64,000 nt of DNA from an uncultured Alphaproteobacteria bacterium. Its GTDB lineage: Bacteria; Pseudomonadota; Alphaproteobacteria; Rs-D84. Under the pieces are notes generated by a model. The model had not been told where the DNA came from and did no database searches. It saw only the letters and a list, made by a program, of their open reading frames with translations. The translations under genes and the position numbers were made by a program. Position 1 is the stretch's first letter; each line of letters begins with the position of its first letter. Of the stretch, positions 45,690-54,862 are shown piece after piece. The DNA lies in contig CALXMQ010000001.1 in the NCBI GenBank assembly GCA_944389515.1, positions 71,079-135,078 of the forward strand. The letters are read 5' to 3'.

Positions 45690-45720
45690 AGCAACAAAAA
45701 CCCACAAAAATCTGTGGGTT
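45690..45720 (-). terminator. Terminator for CRISPR transcription on the minus strand
   Basis: Read on the minus strand: AACCCACA gattt TGTGGGTT followed by TTTGTT. In the plus direction there is no T run. It sits between the array and cas2 and fits an array transcribed towards cas2. Confidence 0.6.
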
Positions 45721-45731
45721 ATTGCTTGTCT

Positions 45732-47152
45732 ATTATATCAAAGACGATTTGAGAAGCAACCTATAACTGGATATTGAACCGGCAGATGCAGAACCTGATT
45801 ATATCAAAGACGATTTGAGAAGCAACCTATAACGATGTCGCGAATGCCGTTTTTAATGGCCTGATTATATCAAAGACGATTTGAGAAGCAACCTATAACT
45901 GTACGATTGTCGGTTGTGCCGGTTGATATATTATATCAAAGACGATTTGAGAAGCAACCTATAACCTTCTGGTACATTTGTCGCCGTTCCGACCTATTAT
46001 ATCAAAGACGATTTGAGAAGCAACCTATAACTGGGTATTGCAACTTGTAACTCTGGCAAAGATTATATCAAAGACGATTTGAGAAGCAACCTATAACTTA
46101 TCTTTTTCCGGTAATGTATGTCTTAATTATTATATCAAAGACGATTTGAGAAGCAACCTATAACCAATCAAGATGATGATCACGACCGCAAAAGATTATA
46201 TCAAAGACGATTTGAGAAGCAACCTATAACTTTTGTTCACACGCGTATTTATCACATAAATATTATATCAAAGACGATTTGAGAAGCAACCTATAACTAG
46301 ATATTATGTCCTGTTCGTCGCATTTATTATATCAAAGACGATTTGAGAAGCAACCTATAACCTTTTTGCTAACGTCAGCAATATGGTTTCCATTATATCA
46401 AAGACGATTTGAGAAGCAACCTATAACACATAGTTGCACTGGAACCTGCCGGCGTACATTATATCAAAGACGATTTGAGAAGCAACCTATAACGCGTAAC
46501 ATTGCAAGCAAACGGGGGAACTGATTATATCAAAGACGATTTGAGAAGCAACCTATAACATCCGATGTACCCTTCATGACATTATTAGTATTATATCAAA
46601 GACGATTTGAGAAGCAACCTATAACAAGTTCGCCTTAGTAGCACCAGCAACACCAATTATATCAAAGACGATTTGAGAAGCAACCTATAACTTCAGGTAA
46701 ACGTCCGCCGTATGGTCGTAATTATATCAAAGACGATTTGAGAAGCAACCTATAACTGATATTATGGAGGTTTTTCCAGGTGATAGATTATATCAAAGAC
46801 GATTTGAGAAGCAACCTATAACCATTTGTTTTACGTTCAGCACATTGCATAAATTATATCAAAGACGATTTGAGAAGCAACCTATAACACGGCCAAAGCG
46901 ACACAAAAAAGGCGATACATTATATCAAAGACGATTTGAGAAGCAACCTATAACTTTATGCCTCAAGTTGCGCCGACAACGTCTATTATATCAAAGACGA
47001 TTTGAGAAGCAACCTATAACGCGCGTGCGCGTGTAGTGTATATATAATATATTATATCAAAGACGATTTGAGAAGCAACCTATAACATTGACCGTACCAG
47101 TCACATTATGTGACAAATTATATCAAAGACGATTTGAGAAGCAACCTATAAC
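45732..47152 (-). CRISPR. CRISPR array, 22 repeats of 36 bp and 21 spacers
   Basis: All 22 repeats are identical by eye. Starts are at 66-bp steps (45732, 45798, 45864 ... 47051, 47117) with small shifts, because spacers are 30 nt except for single cases of 28, 29 and 31 nt. In crRNA sense (minus strand) the repeat begins GTTATAGGTTGCTTC and ends GTCTTTGATATAAT. It contains TTGCTT, 16 nt, then an extended -10 (TGaTATAAT), so each repeat can start its own transcript, as in Neisseria type II-C. Orientation is supported by the tracrRNA pairing and by the minus-strand terminator at 45690. All spacers look unrelated to each other, so none is a duplication. Confidence 0.98.
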
Positions 47153-47798
47153 AAATGAAAACGGCGAATTTGTTGATGCAAACGGCAATGTGTTGTTTCA
47201 AAGTGCAATGTACCGGAACAAGCGCACAGACATTAAAGAATTTACACAATTCGTTTTAGATAATCCGAATAATAAACAATCATATCAAATATTTGATAAA
47301 GGCGGGGTACAATATACATTAGCCGCGAACGCCATAAAGCATGTAAAAAATGGGCATAATTTATCACCCGAAGATTGGGAAAGCGTTATAAATAGTTTTG
47401 AAAACATTGTTGCGGCGTATCCCAGTTATCGGAAAACAGGTTTTGGTGATAACAATGTGGTATTAGTATCGGAATTAAACGGTCAAAAATTTGGGGCCGT
47501 AATTACAATGAACGGTGGCCGTAATTACATAACAACCGCATTCAAGGGAACCGAAAAAAGTCTGAAACATTGGTTGGAAAGAAACGCTAGGCTGCTCTCG
47601 CCGGATTTGGGGAATTCGAGCTCGCCAGGACTAACCTTGGACACCGGCTCCATGCCTAGTCGTAACCAAATTATAAATCTATTAAAAACAAATGTCAAAG
47701 CAATACCGGACAAAAATACAGATAGTGCCGGAAAGGTTTATCATCAAGATGGGAAATTGGACATACGGGGTTATTTTTATTGGTCAAACAATAAGTAA
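47153..47798 (+). pseudogene. Truncated phage-type protein (C-terminal toxin-like domain) abutting the array
   Basis: The reading frame is open from the last CRISPR repeat into 214 codons of protein-like sequence: ENGEFVDANGNVLFQSA, then YTLAANAIKHVKNGHNLSP, GFGDNNVVLVSELNGQKFGA, VITMNGGRNYITTAFKGTE, and a tail typical of phage polyvalent or MuF-type proteins (LTLDTGSMPSRNQIINLL). The H..N.H core followed by a beta-rich part resembles phage BECR-fold toxin domains; that assignment is tentative. There is no start codon or ribosome site of its own: the N-terminus has been replaced by the CRISPR array. Confidence 0.65.
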
Positions 47799-47862
47799 TT
47801 TATATATAAACACACCGTATTAAATTACGGTGTGGTTTATGGCTTGGGTGGGGCTATGTTTT

Positions 47863-48690
47863 TTATTCTGGCATATTGGACAGGCAGCGGCGCAGGGCGT
47901 CGTGCCAATGTGGGATATTTATATTAAACGTTTTTATAATTTTTGTTTTGTCCAAAACGCTATAAAACGGGCGCGTGGCGGCTGTTGGGTATTCTGATGT
48001 TGGTATTGCATTGACGCGGCATTTACGGCCGCCCAGTTCCATAATTGCAGTTGCAAAGTCGTACCAAGAACATACACCCATGTTGGTATAATGATATACG
48101 CCAGTGTTTTCAGTGTTTATTTGTGGCAATATTTGTACTATTGCATCGGCCAAATCGCCTGCGTATGTAGGGGAGCCAATTTGGTCGCATACTACATTTA
48201 TTGATTCACGTTCCGCGCCCAATCGTAACATTGTTTTTACAAAATTGTTCCCGTTTGGTGAATATAACCAAGCAGTGCGAATAATAACAGCATTGTTATT
48301 ATTGTTTAGTACTGCATTTTCACCGGCCAGTTTAGTTTTGCCATATACAGATATTGGATTAGTTGAATCAGTTGTTTTATAAGGTGTATGGCCAGTACCA
48401 TCAAATACATAATCTGTGGAAATATGTACCAGTTTACATCCTGTTTTTGCCAGGTTTTCTGGGCCAGTTACGTTTATACGTGTTGCCAATTCAATATCTG
48501 ATTCAGCGCGATCAACCGCCGTATATGCAGCACAGTTGATAATTGTATCAATATTATGTTCTCGTACAAATTTTTGAACGGCGTCAAAATCGGTTATATC
48601 CAACGTATCTGCATCGGTTGCGATTGCGTTTGGTATGCGCGCCGTCAGTTCGCGCCCCAGTTGACCATTACTTCCTGTAATCAGGTACAT
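47863..48690 (-). CDS. rfbD: dTDP-4-dehydrorhamnose reductase
   Basis: 275 residues. Last step of dTDP-L-rhamnose synthesis for surface polysaccharide. Short-chain dehydrogenase signatures: the N-terminal ITGSNGQLGREL, NCAAYTAVD, HISTDYVFDG, and the catalytic YGKTKLAGE. It overlaps rfbC by 23 nt. An internal 120-bp piece (48194-48313) is present as an exact copy at 11781-11900. rfbA and rfbB are not in the window. Confidence 0.95.
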   Translation of the reverse strand: MYLITGSNGQLGRELTARIPNAIATDADTLDITDFDAVQKFVREHNIDTIINCAAYTAVDRAESDIELATRINVTGPENLAKTGCKLVHISTDYVFDGTGHTPYKTTDSTNPISVYGKTKLAGENAVLNNNNNAVIIRTAWLYSPNGNNFVKTMLRLGAERESINVVCDQIGSPTYAGDLADAIVQILPQINTENTGVYHYTNMGVCSWYDFATAIMELGGRKCRVNAIPTSEYPTAATRPFYSVLDKTKIIKTFNINIPHWHDALRRCLSNMPE

Positions 48691-49219
48691 CTTGTAATCC
48701 TTTTGCTATTCTGTCTTTGTCTGATGTTATGATTTTATCTGATGGTATGCGCCAATCGATACCAATTTCTGGGTCATCATATCTGATGCCGAATTCGGAT
48801 TCTGGGTGATAAAAATTATCACATTTGTATGCGAAAATCGCGGTGTCACTGAGTACTGAAAAACCATGCAGAAATCCACGTGGAATAAATAATTGACGCT
48901 GGTTTTCGGCGGACAGTTCAACCGCAACATGCCGACCAAATGTTAGAGAGTCAGGTCTGATATCAACCGCAACGTCCAGGACAGTGCCTTGTAATACACG
49001 AACTAACTTTGCCTGGGCGTGTTCCCCCAACTGGCAATGCAGACCACGAATTACGCCATATGATGATTTTGATTGGTTGTCTTGGACGAATTCATTAGGA
49101 ATACCATTTTTTATGAATTCATCGCGATTATAACTTTCAAAAAAATATCCGCGCGCATCATTGAATATACGCGGTTCAACAATAATAACGCCATCAATAT
49201 CTGTTTTGATAAAGTTCAT
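48668..49219 (-). CDS. rfbC: dTDP-4-dehydrorhamnose 3,5-epimerase
   Basis: 183 residues from the ATG at 49219; the frame could start at 49267 but MNFIKTDIDGVIIVEP is the family N-terminus. The cupin shows FVQDNQSKSSYGVIRGLHCQ with the catalytic His, VDIRPDSLTFG, IPRGFLHGFSVLSDTAIFAY and DPEIGIDW. It precedes rfbD in the pathway and overlaps it, so the genes form one operon. Confidence 0.95.
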   Translation of the reverse strand: MNFIKTDIDGVIIVEPRIFNDARGYFFESYNRDEFIKNGIPNEFVQDNQSKSSYGVIRGLHCQLGEHAQAKLVRVLQGTVLDVAVDIRPDSLTFGRHVAVELSAENQRQLFIPRGFLHGFSVLSDTAIFAYKCDNFYHPESEFGIRYDDPEIGIDWRIPSDKIITSDKDRIAKGLQDVPDYRK

Positions 49220-49352
49220 TTTCCGTCCTTTGTGTAATCGTCGCAAATCATATAAACACATTTGCAATGTTTGTTCAAGGCGGAAAAAAGTTTTATTGAA
49301 TTTTTATTGGGGTGTACTATAATATATTTATAATGCAGAAGGGAGAATTCAA

Positions 49353-49991
49353 ATGCCAAAATCAAAAACTGAGAAATCCAGAACAGTAAAATCTAAACGT
49401 GCAACGCGTGGGGAAAATTATAATCCGATTGCCGCATCTGTTAAACGTTTATATAATAAAAGTGCGCCATTATTGATATGCGAGGCATTATTGTTCGGTG
49501 TCGTTGCGATATTGATGGTTGTTAAACCGGTTGCTATTTTAACAGCATTGACGTTCGTGATTGGTATTGCATTGGTATTGTTTGGATTGTACAGAACGAT
49601 TGCTGGATTTGTGGTATCGCGTGATATGGGTGGCGGATGGTTTGATGTTGTGTTTGGATTGCTGACAGTGGTGTTGGGTGTGTTGTTCTGTATTTATCCT
49701 GTTGGTTCAATCGCCGCAATGGTTTACATCTTTGTGATATTGTTTATGTTGCGTGCGTTGTTATCACTTATCTTTTCTATCAATATGATTCGTGCGAAGT
49801 TCGGACATTATTGGTTCGATTTGATTGTTTCAATTCTGTTGATAGGGTTGGCGATATTCTTGATGTTTTACCCAATGGCTGGGGCGGTTGTGATGGTGTA
49901 TTATCTGGCAATAGCATTATTGCTGTATGCCGCCGCAGACGTATATATGTATATTGAAATATTACGGTTAAAGCGTTTAGTAAATGATTAA
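49353..49991 (+). CDS. HdeD-like (DUF308) integral membrane protein
   Basis: 212 residues: a basic N-terminal tail (KSKTEKSRTVKSKRATRG) then six predicted helices in DUF308 style (ALLFGVVAILMVVKPVAILT, LTFVIGIALVLFGLYRTI, WFDVVFGLLTVVLGVLFCIY, then a second half with the same WFDLIVSILLIGLAIFLMFY pattern). Members such as HdeD are linked to acid or stress resistance; the role here is unknown. A terminator follows at 49990-50018. Confidence 0.75.
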   Translation: MPKSKTEKSRTVKSKRATRGENYNPIAASVKRLYNKSAPLLICEALLFGVVAILMVVKPVAILTALTFVIGIALVLFGLYRTIAGFVVSRDMGGGWFDVVFGLLTVVLGVLFCIYPVGSIAAMVYIFVILFMLRALLSLIFSINMIRAKFGHYWFDLIVSILLIGLAIFLMFYPMAGAVVMVYYLAIALLLYAAADVYMYIEILRLKRLVND

Positions 49992-50018
49992 AAATCGCCC
50001 ATAAGGGCGATTTTTATT
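49990..50018 (+). terminator. Intrinsic terminator
   Basis: AAATCGCCC ATAA GGGCGATTTTTATT after the HdeD-like gene. Confidence 0.85.
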
Positions 50019-50132
50019 TGGAAATTATTTTTATAGATATGCATATCCGCTTAGATGTCGAAACATGGGGTGGGGCAAGTCCTGGGGGAAATTGCACAAA
50101 AATAAAACCGCCATTTCTGGCGGTTAAATTCC

Positions 50133-50209
50133 TGGCGCGCCCAGAAGGATTCGAACCCTCAACCTTCTGATCCGTAGTCAGATGCTCTATCCAATTGAGC
50201 CATGGGCGC
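50133..50209 (-). tRNA. tRNA-Arg (anticodon ACG)
   Basis: 77 nt on the minus strand: acceptor GCGCCCA/TGGGCGC, D arm GCTCAATTGGATAGAGC, anticodon loop CTACGGA, T arm GGGTTCGAATCCT, encoded CCA. Confidence 0.95.
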
Positions 50210-50264
50210 AACGTTCGTATATTTTATATGATTTTATCACGATTGCAAGAAAAAAAGATTATTT

Positions 50265-50855
50265 TTATCTGCCATTGTGACCGTAGTGGCCAATGCCGTG
50301 ATACAGCATGTTGAAATGCTGGCGACATACGGATTTATAATTACTGTCACCAACGGCAATTTGCGCGCCAGCCTTGATAACGTTACCAGCCGAATCATAT
50401 CGCAAATGATGTGTTGCCAAGTGCATGCATCCGGGAATTTGACATGTAGATTCCATGCGATGTAATTTTGCCCCGACTTCTATCAATCGACGTGATGCAG
50501 GAAATATATGTTCGTTACTGTCAATCATCAGGCCATAGCACATTATTATGACGGGTCGTGAATCGGCAATTTGTACCAGTATATCGATATCTGATGGGGT
50601 GAAAAATTGAATTTCATCAATTAAAACCATTTTTGTATCTGGGGCAGGTGACCATCCATTTAATGTTTTTAATACTGTCGCGTCGGCAGATATGCCGATA
50701 CGTGAATTGATTTTATTTATGCTGAAACGGTTGTCGACAGCAGGTTTTATAATTTCTGTTTTGTTACCATTTTTGCTTTGGTTATATGCGTTTATAACCA
50801 GTTGCGCGGATTTAGAACATCCCATTGTGCCATAATGAAAGTGCAAATTTGCCAT
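50265..50855 (-). CDS. tdk: Thymidine kinase
   Basis: 196 residues. Salvages thymidine to dTMP with ATP. P-loop GTMGCSKS at 9-16, Walker B-like VLIDEIQFF near 78-86, the lasso and zinc site (CQIPGC, then CRQH) and a C-terminal GDSNYKSVCRQHF with substrate-binding Tyr. The family length is normal. The gene is upstream in position but downstream in transcription of htpX, with 25 bp between them. Confidence 0.95.
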   Translation of the reverse strand: MANLHFHYGTMGCSKSAQLVINAYNQSKNGNKTEIIKPAVDNRFSINKINSRIGISADATVLKTLNGWSPAPDTKMVLIDEIQFFTPSDIDILVQIADSRPVIIMCYGLMIDSNEHIFPASRRLIEVGAKLHRMESTCQIPGCMHLATHHLRYDSAGNVIKAGAQIAVGDSNYKSVCRQHFNMLYHGIGHYGHNGR

Positions 50856-50880
50856 TTGTAAAATTCCATTGTTATAAAAG

Positions 50881-51816
50881 TTATGATGCCATTGATTCTA
50901 AACGTTCTATGCGTTTTTCAACCGGTGGGTGGGTGGCCATCAATGAACTGATAAATTCACGGGGACCCCCAGGGTTTGCAATACATACCGCAGCCATAGA
51001 TTTTACTTTATCCAGGCATTCTATGCGTGAATCTGTGGTGATTTTGCGTAATGCGTTTGCCAATGCCATTGGATTGTGGGTGATTTGTGCACCTGTGGCA
51101 TCGGCGGCATATTCGCGGTTTCTGGAAATTGCCATGCGCAAAATAGGTGTGATTATCCAATTAAATACCATGAATGCCAGCCATACCATCAGTAATATTG
51201 CAGCGCCATTGTTTTTATTGTCATCACGTCCGCCGCCACTGAAAATAGCCATGCGCAGTATCATATCTGCTGCAAATACGGTGACACCAACACCAGTTAT
51301 CAGCAGCATATCTAGTCTGATATCGCGGTTGCCAATGTGCGCCATTTCGTGTGCAATTACACCCTGTAATTCCAGATTGTCTAATTTTTTTATCAATCCG
51401 CGAGTCAATGCAACAGATGCGTCGCGTGGACTGCGGCCGGTGGCAAATGCGTTCATAGAATCGTCGTCAATTATATACACACGGGGACGGGGCAGACCGG
51501 CGGCAATCGCGACATTTTCAACCGCACGAAATATTTCACGGTTTTTGACATCGGTGTCAAAAATTTCATGTGCATGTGCAGAATTTAACATCATAGAATC
51601 ACCAAATGCCCACGATATCAACAGCCATACACCACATGCGATAAATGTTGGAATTGCAACGCGGATGGTTGTTTCTAGTGCCTGGTCAATGGGGGCAACA
51701 ATCCAAGTAAATAAAAATATTATCGCAATAAATATCAATGGAAAACAGATGACCAGCAACAATGTTTTTATATTATTACTGCGTATATGGTCATAAACGG
51801 TTTTGATGTTTTTCAT
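50881..51816 (-). CDS. htpX: Membrane metalloprotease HtpX (M48)
   Basis: 311 residues. Inner-membrane zinc protease for misfolded membrane proteins, induced by envelope stress. Two N-terminal helices (LLLVICFPLIFIAIIFLFTW; TFIACGVWLLISWAFG), the zinc motif HEMAH at 156-160, two further helices, and the third ligand in SRNREYAADATGA. The C-terminal THPPVEKRIERLE is typical. Confidence 0.96.
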   Translation of the reverse strand: MKNIKTVYDHIRSNNIKTLLLVICFPLIFIAIIFLFTWIVAPIDQALETTIRVAIPTFIACGVWLLISWAFGDSMMLNSAHAHEIFDTDVKNREIFRAVENVAIAAGLPRPRVYIIDDDSMNAFATGRSPRDASVALTRGLIKKLDNLELQGVIAHEMAHIGNRDIRLDMLLITGVGVTVFAADMILRMAIFSGGGRDDNKNNGAAILLMVWLAFMVFNWIITPILRMAISRNREYAADATGAQITHNPMALANALRKITTDSRIECLDKVKSMAAVCIANPGGPREFISSLMATHPPVEKRIERLESMAS

Positions 51817-51884
51817 AGTAAATCTTTCCTGTTAAAAAACTGTTGTTTCGTTCTTATTATAAACAAAAAACAGGGCGCGTCATC

Positions 51885-53048
51885 ATGAAAAAAATTATCA
51901 GATTATGTATATTTTTATTTTGTTGTAATTCTGTGGCATATGCAGCAAATGTTCCGTCAAATCTATTTTCTGGTATGCCGCATTATTTGTCAGGTGTTGC
52001 AAATGCATGGAACGGGATATTTTCTGAATTTGGGGTCAGTGGTCATGTCGCTGCGTATATCCAAGATGTGCGTGTTGATAATATTGCACAATATTTAGAT
52101 ACAATATCAATATTAGGTTTTAATAATACTGCGATGGCGTTGTTTGAAACAGGCCACCATATTGGGCAATCTTTTGGTTTATTGGATGTACCAATGTTGG
52201 CGCGTCGTGGTGCGTGTCCAAATAACTTTATAAATTGCAAAAATCAGTCCAAAAATATCGTTGTTGATGGGCGTGTCTTTGGAAGTTTTGCAGATTATTC
52301 AGCAGGTGAAAATGGCGATTTTAATACCCGTAATACAGGTTTTGTTATAAACGCACATGGTTATGTCGCTGATGGTTGGACGTTGGGGGTAGAATACACA
52401 CGAACAATGACAGATACGCGTGATAACAAGGTTTATTCAGACGCCATCAGTAACAGTATCGCAGTGTTTAGTAAATATTTATCGCGTCATGGATTGTTTG
52501 TGAATATTGGGGCAAATATGGGTGCCACTGGTTGGGATATAGATAAATCTGTGGCTGGGATTTCTGATGATGGGGTATATGATACGGATTTTTATGCCGC
52601 CCAGATAAATATGGGGGCGCGTATGTTACGTGGGCGGATGGCGATAACCCCGTCGGTTGCAGTGCGGTATATGCGTGTGTATGCAGACAAGTATATTGAT
52701 GACGTATTACAGTCTTTCAGTGATTGGTGGTATAATGCGTTGACTGTTTCTGGTGGGGTTGAATTTTCTTTTGATTTTATTGGTGATGATTTTATTGTAC
52801 GACCAAATATACGTGTTGGTGGTGGATATGATGCAATCAGTAATGGTACAGATAAAATGCATGTGCGATTGGTTGACAGACAATCTTATGATATTCCGAT
52901 TGAAAAACCACATCGGGCAATGTTCAATGGTGATATTGGTATTATGTTTATGACAGATTATTTTGATGCGGCATTGATGTATGAATTAGACGCACGTTCA
53001 GATTATATGTCACATACAATTATGGCCAATGTCAAAATTGCATTTTAA
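51885..53048 (+). CDS. Outer-membrane beta-barrel (autotransporter-domain) protein
   Basis: 387 residues from ATG 51885; the longer frame from 51843 puts extra charged residues before the signal and lacks support. The signal peptide is KKIIRLCIFLFCCNSVAYA. A short N-terminal part of about 120 residues precedes a barrel of about 265 residues with alternating amphipathic strands (HGYVADGWTLGVEYTRTM, GLFVNIGANMGATGW, NMGARMLRGRMAITPSVAVR) and the final IAF. There is no long passenger, so it may be a stand-alone barrel or a minimal autotransporter. Confidence 0.8.
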   Translation: MKKIIRLCIFLFCCNSVAYAANVPSNLFSGMPHYLSGVANAWNGIFSEFGVSGHVAAYIQDVRVDNIAQYLDTISILGFNNTAMALFETGHHIGQSFGLLDVPMLARRGACPNNFINCKNQSKNIVVDGRVFGSFADYSAGENGDFNTRNTGFVINAHGYVADGWTLGVEYTRTMTDTRDNKVYSDAISNSIAVFSKYLSRHGLFVNIGANMGATGWDIDKSVAGISDDGVYDTDFYAAQINMGARMLRGRMAITPSVAVRYMRVYADKYIDDVLQSFSDWWYNALTVSGGVEFSFDFIGDDFIVRPNIRVGGGYDAISNGTDKMHVRLVDRQSYDIPIEKPHRAMFNGDIGIMFMTDYFDAALMYELDARSDYMSHTIMANVKIAF

Positions 53049-53440
53049 TGTTGTTGATTGCCGTCTGATTTTTTGCGATTGCGACGGAATTTGACAGAAA
53101 AACTGCCATTATTTATTGGGGTGTATGAAATAATATGTGGGGTCAGGATACTGTTACCAGCCCATTGGGGAAATTTTTGGTGCAAAATGCCACTGGCACC
53201 GGTTATGATTGTTGCACTGGTGGCGCCAGATGTTGCCAAGTTCATAATTGCGTCCCAGGCTTCTTCTTCGGTTTTATGATGTAAATCCAGAATTGCGTGT
53301 TCTGGAATTGGTTTTGGTTCGATTGGTATGCGTTGTGACAGTTTTAATTCAGCACGCACACGCCGGCGTGTTTTATCGTCGTCAGGTGTGAATTTTATAT
53401 CAGCCATTTTTGCAATATCTGAATCAGTTAAATGTTTCAT
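53045..53440 (-). CDS. Smr-domain protein (DNA/RNA endonuclease-like)
   Basis: 131 residues. A single C-terminal Smr (small MutS-related) domain: the N-terminal LDLHHKTEEEAWDAI with the LDLH motif, then ATIITGASGILHQKFPQW, corresponding to the TGxG block. Stand-alone Smr proteins of this size are common in alphaproteobacteria and may nick or cleave nucleic acid. It overlaps the convergent barrel gene by 4 nt at the stop. Confidence 0.85.
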   Translation of the reverse strand: MKHLTDSDIAKMADIKFTPDDDKTRRRVRAELKLSQRIPIEPKPIPEHAILDLHHKTEEEAWDAIMNLATSGATSATIITGASGILHQKFPQWAGNSILTPHIISYTPINNGSFSVKFRRNRKKSDGNQQH

Positions 53441-53487
53441 AATAATTAGATTATACTAAATTTTTTTCTATGTTTTACAAAAAAATA

Positions 53488-53594
53488 CCGCCGAAAAAAA
53501 TCGGTGGTTTGTTTTATTCCTTTTACCCAAATTATTTTAACTTAAAAACTGGTTATCAGTCAATAGAAAATTTGCCGAAAACAAACCACCGATT
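53488..53594 (+). promoter_or_regulatory. Leader switch ahead of the 53606 operon (type 2 related)
   Basis: A terminator-like hairpin CCGCCGA/TCGGTGG plus TTTGTTTT (53488-53515) is followed 62 nt later by GCCGAAAACAAACCACCG. The segment 53499-53515 and the segment 53578-53594 are perfect 17-bp complements. The second ends 11 nt before the ATG at 53606. Pairing of the two would open the terminator and occupy the ribosome-binding region. Confidence 0.6.
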
Positions 53595-53605
53595 GGGTTC
53601 GTCAA

Positions 53606-54862
53606 ATGAATAAATATCGAAACATGTTTTTTGTTTTATGTACACATTGCATGGCATTAAACGGGATGTTTACGGTATATACACCAGATGCGTTGGCGGT
53701 TCCGCAAAATGTTGATAATGCATGGGGTACACCGCAAGTTATTGAAAACGCGTTTCAACCAAGCTTGGCAACAGATCAGAGTTTTTGGTTGCATAATAAG
53801 CACAAGCCCAAAAATGACACGTCTGAGGCGGTGGTTATGGTATATCTGGCCAGAATTATCGTTGAAAATGGTGGTTATTTTTGTCCAATCCAGGTGCGTG
53901 CACGTCGTGCCAGCAAGGCCACGCGATATCCAGATTCTTGGACGGCATACCAGATGCCAAGTGGTGATTGGACCAAAAAATGTTATTGGTTGTGCGAACC
54001 TGGTCACAGTGGTGAAAATTGCGCAGATACCAAGGTTACAACAACAGACCAATGTAATTATACCAGGTTGTCCAAAGATACGTTGATGGACGGTATTTCA
54101 TATAATGAAGGTGGTGGGTTGGAATCAAGGGATGGTTCTTCCATAGAACCTGAAATGACGTCAAATGATTATCAGGGATTTTTTCGTTTTGGTCATCGGT
54201 GTGATTCTGACAGGTGTGAAAAAGATGTTATTTTGGCCGCACAAAGTTACTTAGAAAATGGTCATGGGATAATTGCATCGCCGGCAACGGTTATCGCGTC
54301 GGGGGAATATGGTTTTTGGGACGAAGGTGATTTTAACAACATATGGGACGAAACGCACAAAGGTGGAAATGCGTCTGTAAATATATCGATTACTGCAAAT
54401 ACTGGGAATTATAAAACGAAAACGTTATGTATGCCGGGATTTGATGGGTCGGGGTGCACAACCAGTGTGTGTCGTGATTGCGAAGACCCATTGACACAGT
54501 TTAATTCAACAACCGGCATGTGCAGTGATTGTATTGATAACTACGTTCATAACGACAGTGGCGCATGTGTTAAATGCGAAGAAGGGACATATAAAAGTGT
54601 ATCCCAAGATAAATGCATAAAATGTGAAAAAACAGAATATTTCAAAGATGATACATGTGTACCACGAAAACAAATATCCAAAGACACTATGTACAGTTGT
54701 TATCCAAACAAAAACACTGCTGATTTTTATGCATGCGTTCGTGATGTTTGTGACGACGATAAAAAAGTTGATTGTGTAACTGCGGATGGTGATTTGGGTA
54801 CCAAGGTGTGCGCGGATGGTAAATGGGGGGCATGCAGTAAACAAAGCAGGGGGGAAAAATAA
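53606..54862 (+). CDS. Exported cysteine-rich EGF-like protein (first gene of a four-gene operon)
   Basis: 418 residues. A signal (MNKYRNMFFVLCTHCMALNG... ALA cleavage near 31) and then a mature protein with some 30 Cys. It includes CYWLCEPGHSGENCADT, CMPGFDGSGCTTSVCRDCED, CSDCIDNYVHNDSGACVKCE and CIKCEKTEYFKDDTCV, spacing like EGF or furin-type repeats, and a positively charged end. It is surface or periplasmic. No obvious ribosome site precedes the ATG; the region just upstream is the distal arm of the leader switch. The stop overlaps the next ATG (TAATG). Confidence 0.8.
   Translation: MNKYRNMFFVLCTHCMALNGMFTVYTPDALAVPQNVDNAWGTPQVIENAFQPSLATDQSFWLHNKHKPKNDTSEAVVMVYLARIIVENGGYFCPIQVRARRASKATRYPDSWTAYQMPSGDWTKKCYWLCEPGHSGENCADTKVTTTDQCNYTRLSKDTLMDGISYNEGGGLESRDGSSIEPEMTSNDYQGFFRFGHRCDSDRCEKDVILAAQSYLENGHGIIASPATVIASGEYGFWDEGDFNNIWDETHKGGNASVNISITANTGNYKTKTLCMPGFDGSGCTTSVCRDCEDPLTQFNSTTGMCSDCIDNYVHNDSGACVKCEEGTYKSVSQDKCIKCEKTEYFKDDTCVPRKQISKDTMYSCYPNKNTADFYACVRDVCDDDKKVDCVTADGDLGTKVCADGKWGACSKQSRGEK

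Noticed and set aside
46306-47036. Open frames across the CRISPR array with the repeated peptide LYQRRFEKQPIT
   Set aside because: They are translations of the 36-bp repeat and spacers; no start site or independent coding signal.
45768-47116. Self-targeting spacers
   Set aside because: None of the 21 spacers had an evident match elsewhere in the window by eye; a proper search is needed.
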